DNA from: Treponema_B putidum
Lineage (GTDB): Bacteria; Spirochaetota; Spirochaetia; Treponematales; Treponemataceae
Assembly (NCBI RefSeq): GCF_007830595.1
Contig: NZ_VLLD01000014.1
Direction: 5' to 3' (one strand)
Length of the DNA: 64,000 nucleotides
Under the pieces are notes generated by a model. That model saw only the letters and a program-made list of their open reading frames with translations. It searched no databases and was not told the origin of the DNA. The first letter of the stretch is position 1. The number at the start of each line of letters is the position of its first letter. The position numbers were made by a program, and so were the translations under genes. Positions 58,866-64,000 of the stretch are shown here, piece by piece.

Positions 58866-60518
58866 TTAATTATACGAAAAGGCGCTGTCTCCAATGAATT
58901 CCCGCAATATGGACTGTCCGTGCACAAAGCTGGCCGGCAGGGGTAAAAAGTTACTTAAAAAGGTTAATAGCCTTGATGCCTCGTTGTATTCTTTTTGATT
59001 CGGTTTTACTGCTTTTAAAAGAGGCTCTGCATAAACTTTAAGTACTGCAAGTTCATAGTCGAGGGCTGTGTTAAAGGCTGCATCGGCATTTCCTTGAAAA
59101 GGGAAAATATATTTTGATTCTCCGCTTCTTACGTCGCCCCACATTCCTATTGTTTTTGCTGCGGGACTTCCTCTAAATTGGGCATCCCGAACAATACGCC
59201 TTATAAGTCTGTTATCCGAGGTAGGAATGCGGTTGTGGTCATCTAAGTTAAGCTGAGTTAAGGCCGAAAGATAAACCTTAAACTTTAAGGCTCCATCTAT
59301 TTTTGCCGTGAGCTTATCGTTTAGAGCATGTATTCCTTCCAGTATAAAGATGGTGTTTTTTTCAGGAGTGAACATCTTACCTTCTGGTCTACGGGCACTT
59401 GTCTTAAAATCGTATGAAGGCATTTCGACCGTTTCACCTTTAAAGAGGCGGATGAGTACATCGTTTAAAAGTTCAATATCTAAGGCTTCGACGCATTCAA
59501 AGTCGGGTCTGCCGTCTTCTTTTTTAGGTGCTTTAGCAATGCCCAGATAAAAATCGTCCAGGCTTATAACCTTGGGTATATAACCGAGAACTTTAAGCTG
59601 CATTGAAAGTTTTTTAGCCGAGGTAGTTTTGCCTGAGCTTGAAGGCCCTGCTATCAGGATAACCCTTACGGTTTTTTTTGCCGTTACCTGTTTTGCAATT
59701 TCTGCAAGTTTATTGTTTTGCAGTATTTCGGTAATTTCTACGTAGTCTTTGATTTTTCTTGATGTAATCAAATCGTTTAGCTGGCCGACGGAGGAAACAC
59801 CGACTAATTTTCCCCACTGTTTATATTCCTTATAAATTTCAAAAAGATGTGGAAAGTCATTAAATTCCGAAAGTTTTGTAGGGGATGATGTTCTCGGAAA
59901 ACGGAGCAAAAAACCGTCTTGATATGGCATTACATCAAAAACCTTGACTTCACCTATACGGTCCATTAAGGGCTGAAAATATAAGTCCTCATAATTGCCT
60001 AAACGGTTTATTAAAATACGGGGCTTACTTGTGTAGTTTAAGAGTCTGTAGGTATCGGGCTGGTTCGAGCGTTCAAATTTTTCCAAAGCTTCTTCGTAAG
60101 AAAGCCAATGTGTATCAATAGGCATATCTTTAGCTACCATTTCATCCATTTTTGCCTTAATAGCTTTAAAGTCTGCCTTATCCGATTTTTTTCCTTCAAG
60201 AGTATAATAATAACCGTAATCCAAGCTGTGTCCCATTAAAAGCCTTAAATCGGGATAAAGCTCCTTTGCGGCGGCAGCTAAAATCATGCAGAGAGTTCTC
60301 CTATAAAAGTTTGAGCCTTCACGGTCGGTTAAGGTTACAGGTTCTATTTTGGACTGAACATCAATAGCTTTGTTTAGGGGAACGGCCAAATTGTTTACCT
60401 TTATACCTACTATAGGAGACTGGGACGCAGGAAAGTATTGTATCAGCTCACGTGCCGACACAGGATGAACGAATTCTTTTTGAGTTCCGTCAGGAAAAGT
60501 TATTTTAAATGAAGCCAT
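58866..60518 (-). CDS. Nucleoside kinase with N-terminal TGS domain
   Basis: 550 residues. A TGS-like domain (ITFPDGTQKEFVHPVSAREL, 1-65) and a threonyl-tRNA-synthetase-like second domain (about 70-220) precede a uridine-kinase/phosphoribulokinase fold. That fold has Walker A IAGPSSSGKTTSAKKL (near 292), a SLDDFYLG segment and FILEGIHALN. This fusion occurs in spirochaetes, Thermotogae and clostridia; the kinase probably phosphorylates uridine or a related nucleoside. AAGGAGAG precedes the ATG. Confidence 0.88.
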   Translation of the reverse strand: MASFKITFPDGTQKEFVHPVSARELIQYFPASQSPIVGIKVNNLAVPLNKAIDVQSKIEPVTLTDREGSNFYRRTLCMILAAAAKELYPDLRLLMGHSLDYGYYYTLEGKKSDKADFKAIKAKMDEMVAKDMPIDTHWLSYEEALEKFERSNQPDTYRLLNYTSKPRILINRLGNYEDLYFQPLMDRIGEVKVFDVMPYQDGFLLRFPRTSSPTKLSEFNDFPHLFEIYKEYKQWGKLVGVSSVGQLNDLITSRKIKDYVEITEILQNNKLAEIAKQVTAKKTVRVILIAGPSSSGKTTSAKKLSMQLKVLGYIPKVISLDDFYLGIAKAPKKEDGRPDFECVEALDIELLNDVLIRLFKGETVEMPSYDFKTSARRPEGKMFTPEKNTIFILEGIHALNDKLTAKIDGALKFKVYLSALTQLNLDDHNRIPTSDNRLIRRIVRDAQFRGSPAAKTIGMWGDVRSGESKYIFPFQGNADAAFNTALDYELAVLKVYAEPLLKAVKPNQKEYNEASRLLTFLSNFLPLPASFVHGQSILREFIGDSAFSYN

Positions 60519-60691
60519 AAGACTCTCCTTGAAGTTAAATTGTACCTTTCAATTATACCATATTTTTTATAAAAGTCCAGCTATTTATGTATAGTTTAAA
60601 AGATTAGCAAGGCCTTGACATAATTATTTTTATCAAATAAACTCCAAATAATATAAATTTTGAGAAATATAGTTTTTTCGATGGAGGAAAA

Positions 60692-61198
60692 ATGAAGAAA
60701 TTTCTAGTTGTCTTATTTTTATTTGTTACGGTTTTTGCATATTCTTTTAAGTATGAAAACTATGAGGAGATATCTATTGATGATTTAATAAAAATTGTAG
60801 AGTCTGCTGCTAAAGAAAATGAAGATGGAGGCCTTACCATATTTAACAGCTTTATAGGTCTCCCTGTTACATTGGATGAGTATCCAAGTGCTGAAAAAGA
60901 TAAAAAATATGAACAAGAAATTTGGATGTTTACATATTGGTTTAAAATGCCTGAAAATTTTTTCGGGAGTGTTATTACAAATAAACTTCCAAACGGATAC
61001 GAACTGGTTATGGTATTCCAAAACAGCATTGCTCAGAATTTAAAAAATGATGTTAAAAAAGGTGAAAAAATAGGTGTCTATGCTTTTTTAGGCGGATATG
61101 ATAGTTCTTCTAAAAGAATATCAATAATGGTTTCAGCCTTTAACACAAAAGCCGACTATAAAAGGCGTAACATAAAGCCCATTTGGGAGAGAATGTAA
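60692..61198 (+). CDS. Exported protein, unknown function
   Basis: 168 residues. Signal peptide FLVVLFLFVTVFAYS, then a mostly soluble part with aromatic-rich strands (EIWMFTYWFKMPENFFG). GGAGG lies before the ATG. No family recognised. It is followed by a separately promoted FKBP lipoprotein gene. Confidence 0.7.
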   Translation: MKKFLVVLFLFVTVFAYSFKYENYEEISIDDLIKIVESAAKENEDGGLTIFNSFIGLPVTLDEYPSAEKDKKYEQEIWMFTYWFKMPENFFGSVITNKLPNGYELVMVFQNSIAQNLKNDVKKGEKIGVYAFLGGYDSSSKRISIMVSAFNTKADYKRRNIKPIWERM

Positions 61199-61279
61199 AA
61201 GTCCGGCTATTGACTGTTTTTTAAAAGATTGATATTCTTTTCACTTCTATTATTTTATACATTTATTAAGGATTTATTT

Positions 61280-62029
61280 ATGAAATTTATTAAGAATTTA
61301 CCTCTTATTTTATGCTGTGTCTGTTTGCTTTTTGTTTTTGCGGCTTGTAAGGACAAAAAAACGGAATCTGGAGTTTCTTCCGAGTCCTCTTCTGCCGATT
61401 CTGAAAAAAAGGTTTCGGTAACCGAGGATGAAGTAGGTTATGCCTTCGGCGTTCTTGTGGCCCAAAGTGTAAAACAGGACGGTATAAAGATCAATCCCGA
61501 TAAGATTGTGAAGGGATTTAAAGATGCTATGTCTAAAAACTTTGAAGAAAAAGGAATTCAAGATGCTCAGCTGGTTTTAAATAAGGCCTTTCAAATGGCG
61601 CAGATGGAAAAGGCAGCAAAGGCCCTTGAAGAAGCTAATGCTTTTTTGGAAAAAAATAAGGCTAAAGAGGGTGTTGTTGTTACCGAATCGGGTTTGCAGT
61701 ATGAAATTCTTTCGAAGGGTAAAGATGATATACATCCTAATGAAGACGATGAAGTTGAAGTAAACTATTCAGGAAAACTTGTTGACGGCACGGTTTTTGA
61801 TGATTCATATACAACCGGTTCAAGTGTCAAGATTCAATTATCAAGGGTTATCCCCGGCTGGAAAGAGGGCCTACAGTTGATGAGTGCCGGTGCAAAATAC
61901 AGGCTCTACGTTCCGCCTGCATTGGCTTACGGGGAACAGGGAATTGCTCAAGGAGGCACTGTTATAATTCCCTCGAATGCGGTTTTGATTTTTGATGTTG
62001 AGCTTGTAGGTATTTCACCCAAAAACTAA
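61280..62029 (+). CDS. FKBP-type peptidyl-prolyl isomerase lipoprotein
   Basis: 249 residues from ATG 61280 (AAGGA upstream); the frame to 61229 is not supported. Lipobox FAAC (Cys22-23). An N-terminal dimerisation helix region (about 50-135) precedes an FKBP domain: VEVNYSGKLVDGTVFDDSY, VIPGWKEGLQLM, YVPPALAYGEQG and IIPSNAVLIFDVELV. All the usual active-site aromatics can be seen. It is like FkpA/Mip: a periplasmic or surface folding helper. TTGACT-N17-TATTCT lies upstream. Confidence 0.92.
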   Translation: MKFIKNLPLILCCVCLLFVFAACKDKKTESGVSSESSSADSEKKVSVTEDEVGYAFGVLVAQSVKQDGIKINPDKIVKGFKDAMSKNFEEKGIQDAQLVLNKAFQMAQMEKAAKALEEANAFLEKNKAKEGVVVTESGLQYEILSKGKDDIHPNEDDEVEVNYSGKLVDGTVFDDSYTTGSSVKIQLSRVIPGWKEGLQLMSAGAKYRLYVPPALAYGEQGIAQGGTVIIPSNAVLIFDVELVGISPKN

Positions 62030-62031
62030 AG

Positions 62032-62072
62032 AAAAAAAAGAGTTTTGCATTTAAGCAAAACTCTTTTTTTAT
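62032..62072. terminator. Bidirectional terminator
   Basis: AAAAAGAGTTTTGC pairs with GCAAAACTCTTTTT around ATTTAA, A-rich on the left and T-rich on the right. It separates the FKBP gene from the convergent mazG gene. Confidence 0.88.
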
Positions 62073-62077
62073 GTCCG

Positions 62078-62923
62078 CTAATTTTTAGTCTTTTCTTTAA
62101 GTTTTGCCTTATTCCAAAATTCTTCCATCTTTTCCCAATTTTCAGGTAAAAGTTCAAGACCGTTTTTTTTCATTTCGGCCTCGACAAACCGGAACCGTCT
62201 TTCAAATTTTTTGTTTGCATGCATTAAAGCCATTTCAGGGTCTATCTTTAAAAAGCGGGCAGCGTTGACGGCAACAAGGAAGACATCTCCTATTTCGTCT
62301 TCCATTGCAGATTCCGAACCTGATTTAACGGCTTCGGCAAATTCTGCCGTCTCTTCTTCCATCTTTTCGATAAGGCCTCCGATTTCAGTCCACTCAAAGC
62401 CTGATTTTGCAGCTTTTTTTGAAATCTTTAAGGCTCTCAACATCGGTGGAAAATTTTTAGGGATGGAGTCCAAAATTGATACAGGCTTAGGTCTTTCTAT
62501 TTTTTCCTTTATGTTTTCCCACTGGTTTAAAACCGATTCGGGGGTTGAGGCTTTTTTATCGCTTTCAGGCCCTTCATATCCTTCCGTTTTGCCGAAGACA
62601 TGCGGGTGCCGCCGTATCAGCTTTTCGGTAAGATTTTTCATAATATCGGCAGTTGAAAAAAGCCCTTCTTGTTCATACATATACGAAATCATAAGTACGT
62701 TTAAAAGAATATCGCCGAGTTCTTCTTTTACATGTTCGGCATTTTGGCCTAAGCTATGGTGTTCCTCTATTGCATCAGCTGCTTCGTAGGCTTCTTCTAA
62801 AAGAGGTCTCCTCATACTCATAGGGTCTTGAGCTATATCCCATGGACAGCCTCCCGGACCCCTTAATCTTTTAATTACAGCAAAAAGAGCTTCAAAGCTC
62901 TCAATCAATTGTGAATTTTCCAT
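62078..62923 (-). CDS. mazG: Nucleoside triphosphate pyrophosphohydrolase MazG
   Basis: 281 residues with two MazG domains. The first has CPWDIAQDPMSMRRPLLEEAYEAADAI and KEELGDILLNVL; the second has EEETAEFAEAV and DEIGDVFLVAVNAAR. These acidic motifs bind Mg2+. It hydrolyses (d)NTPs, and in some bacteria also affects ppGpp levels. The ATG is 9 bases from a TATAAT box and lacks a ribosome site. Confidence 0.95.
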   Translation of the reverse strand: MENSQLIESFEALFAVIKRLRGPGGCPWDIAQDPMSMRRPLLEEAYEAADAIEEHHSLGQNAEHVKEELGDILLNVLMISYMYEQEGLFSTADIMKNLTEKLIRRHPHVFGKTEGYEGPESDKKASTPESVLNQWENIKEKIERPKPVSILDSIPKNFPPMLRALKISKKAAKSGFEWTEIGGLIEKMEEETAEFAEAVKSGSESAMEDEIGDVFLVAVNAARFLKIDPEMALMHANKKFERRFRFVEAEMKKNGLELLPENWEKMEEFWNKAKLKEKTKN

Positions 62924-62932
62924 AAGGCAAAC

Positions 62933-62984
62933 ATTATATCAAAAAAATACAATAATTGACAATTGACCTCCCTTATGCTAGACT
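62933..62984. promoter_or_regulatory. Divergent promoters with overlapping -35 boxes
   Basis: Leftward (mazG): TTGTCA (62962-62957), 18 bases, TATAAT (62938-62933). Rightward (AAA/PD-(D/E)XK gene): TTGACA (62956-62961), 17 bases, TAGACT (62979-62984). The two -35 hexamers share five base pairs, so polymerase cannot occupy both at once. The whole gap between the two start codons is 67 bases. Confidence 0.6.
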
Positions 62985-62990
62985 ATAAAT

Positions 62991-64000
62991 ATGATGGATT
63001 TTAGCAGAAAATTGCCTATAGGCGTACAAAGTTTTAAGGATTTACGCGAAAAAGAATTCCTCTATGCGGATAAAACCGAATATGTTTTTCGTCTTGCAAA
63101 TGCAAGTAAAGTTTATTTTTTAAGCCGCCCCCGCAGGTTCGGAAAAAGCCTTTTCCTTTCGACATTAGAAGCCTACTTTTTAGGGCAAAAAGAACTTTTC
63201 AAGGGCTTGGCAATAGAAAGCCTTGAAGAAGCCGAAAAGGGAAAACGAGAAATCTGGCAGGCATATCCCGTTCTATATTTAGACTTTAATCTTGCAAAAT
63301 ATGAAACAAGGGAAGACTTGGAAAGTGTTTTAAATAATCATCTTTGCAGGTGGGAAGAAATATACGGCAACAGTAATTCCGAAAACACCGTTGCAGAACG
63401 CTTTTTCGGCATCATAAACAGAGCATACAAAAAAACCGGAAGGCAGGCCGTCATCCTCATCGATGAGTATGATAAGCCCCTTCTTTATACTATGTGGAAA
63501 GATGAAGCTTTAAATGAAACCTATAAAACAATCCTAAAGGGCTTCTTCGGGGTTATAAAAACAGCCGACGAAGCGATACGGTTTGCCTTTTTAACCGGTG
63601 TTACCAAATTCAGCAAGGTAAGTATTTTCAGCGACTTAAACAACTTAAATGATATAAGTCTCTTACCTCAATTTTCAGGCATCTGCGGGATAAGCCAAAA
63701 AGAACTATTAAGCACCTTTGAACCTGAAATAAGAGCCCTAGCCGATGCTAACGGCTTAAGCTATGACGAGTGCATCAAAACCCTAAAACAAAAATATGAC
63801 GGCTATTGCTTTTCTCCCGACACGGAAAGAATGTACAATCCCTTTAGTCTGCTCAATGTATTTTTTGGGCAACAATTTGAGTATTATTGGTTTGCAACGG
63901 GAACACCCACCTTTTTGGTAAATGCTTTAAAAAAAGAAGATTTCCATATCCCTAACTTAGACGGAAATGTAGAGATGACCTCTGCCGGTTTGTCGGATTA
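62991..64000 (+). CDS. AAA-ATPase-like/PD-(D/E)XK protein, cut by right edge
   Basis: 336 codons are present and the frame is open at the window end. It aligns without gaps through most of the N-terminal domain with the protein at 40612: RKLPIGVQSF, SRPRRFGKSLFLSTLEAYFL, RQAVILIDEYDKPLL, FAFLTGVTKFSK and MYNPFSLLNVF. The C-terminal nuclease domain lies beyond the edge. ATG 62994 aligns best with the paralogue's start; ATG 62991 is three bases earlier. Both are 6-9 bases from the -10 box. Confidence 0.88.
   Translation, partial: MMDFSRKLPIGVQSFKDLREKEFLYADKTEYVFRLANASKVYFLSRPRRFGKSLFLSTLEAYFLGQKELFKGLAIESLEEAEKGKREIWQAYPVLYLDFNLAKYETREDLESVLNNHLCRWEEIYGNSNSENTVAERFFGIINRAYKKTGRQAVILIDEYDKPLLYTMWKDEALNETYKTILKGFFGVIKTADEAIRFAFLTGVTKFSKVSIFSDLNNLNDISLLPQFSGICGISQKELLSTFEPEIRALADANGLSYDECIKTLKQKYDGYCFSPDTERMYNPFSLLNVFFGQQFEYYWFATGTPTFLVNALKKEDFHIPNLDGNVEMTSAGLSD

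Overview
The window looks like chromosomal DNA of an oral-type Treponema, most probably T. denticola or a close relative. This is inferred from gene families known to be expanded there: Rpn/PD-(D/E)XK transposase-like nucleases, AAA-ATPase/PD-(D/E)XK fusions, leucine-rich-repeat and beta-helix surface lipoproteins, and spirochaete-type lipoboxes. The DNA is AT-rich, and vegetative promoters are easy to read (TTGACA-N17-TATAAT-like). No database comparison was possible, so the species is an inference.

Layout. 1-9.2 kb is an accessory, repeat-laden region. It holds a partial and a complete beta-helix surface protein, an LRR lipoprotein, one intact and two wrecked Rpn nuclease genes, two orphan ABC-2 permease genes (one frameshifted), several dispersed hairpin repeats, and the first of two octamer-repeat loci. 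9.2-11 kb has a sigma-54 activator, a bidirectional terminator and tRNA-Arg(TCT) and tRNA-Pro(TGG). 11-21 kb is mostly leftward housekeeping: a barrel protein, rep, mnmG, M18 aminopeptidase, GNAT enzymes around rpsU, then carbamate kinase coupled to a MATE exporter. 21-30 kb is rightward: prfA-prmC, pyrimidine nucleoside phosphorylase, recJ, an M23 peptidase, a lipoprotein and a short ParB-domain protein. 30-36 kb is leftward: acyl-CoA ligase, solute-binding lipoprotein, beta-propeller protein, CpXC protein. 36-44.6 kb is rightward: glycosidase-like protein, PAP2 phosphatase, mnmE, AAA/PD-(D/E)XK protein, Mrp-type ATPase, radA. 44.6-47.6 kb is a second accessory patch with a RelB-YoeB type toxin-antitoxin pair, the second octamer locus and small secreted or membrane proteins. 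47.6-63 kb is mainly leftward: rsmG, aldehyde dehydrogenase, an AraC-regulated heterodimeric ABC exporter, a radical SAM protein, tsaD, a polysaccharide deacetylase, a TGS-nucleoside kinase and mazG, with a FKBP lipoprotein running rightward. The right edge cuts a second AAA/PD-(D/E)XK gene.

How the genes relate. Several pathways are split across the window: mnmG and mnmE for wobble-uridine modification, prfA and prmC for termination, and rep, recJ and radA for replication restart and recombination.

Three patterns go beyond ordinary annotation. (1) Two homologous loci share an upstream promoter, a short leaderless ORF, an internal promoter, an 8-bp tandem array and an intrinsic terminator. 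(2) There is a family of two-hairpin elements whose stem sequences vary while the pairing, a six-base loop and a bulged A are kept. (3) Nine genes have a promoter whose -10 box ends only 6-9 bases before the start codon, which implies leaderless mRNAs.
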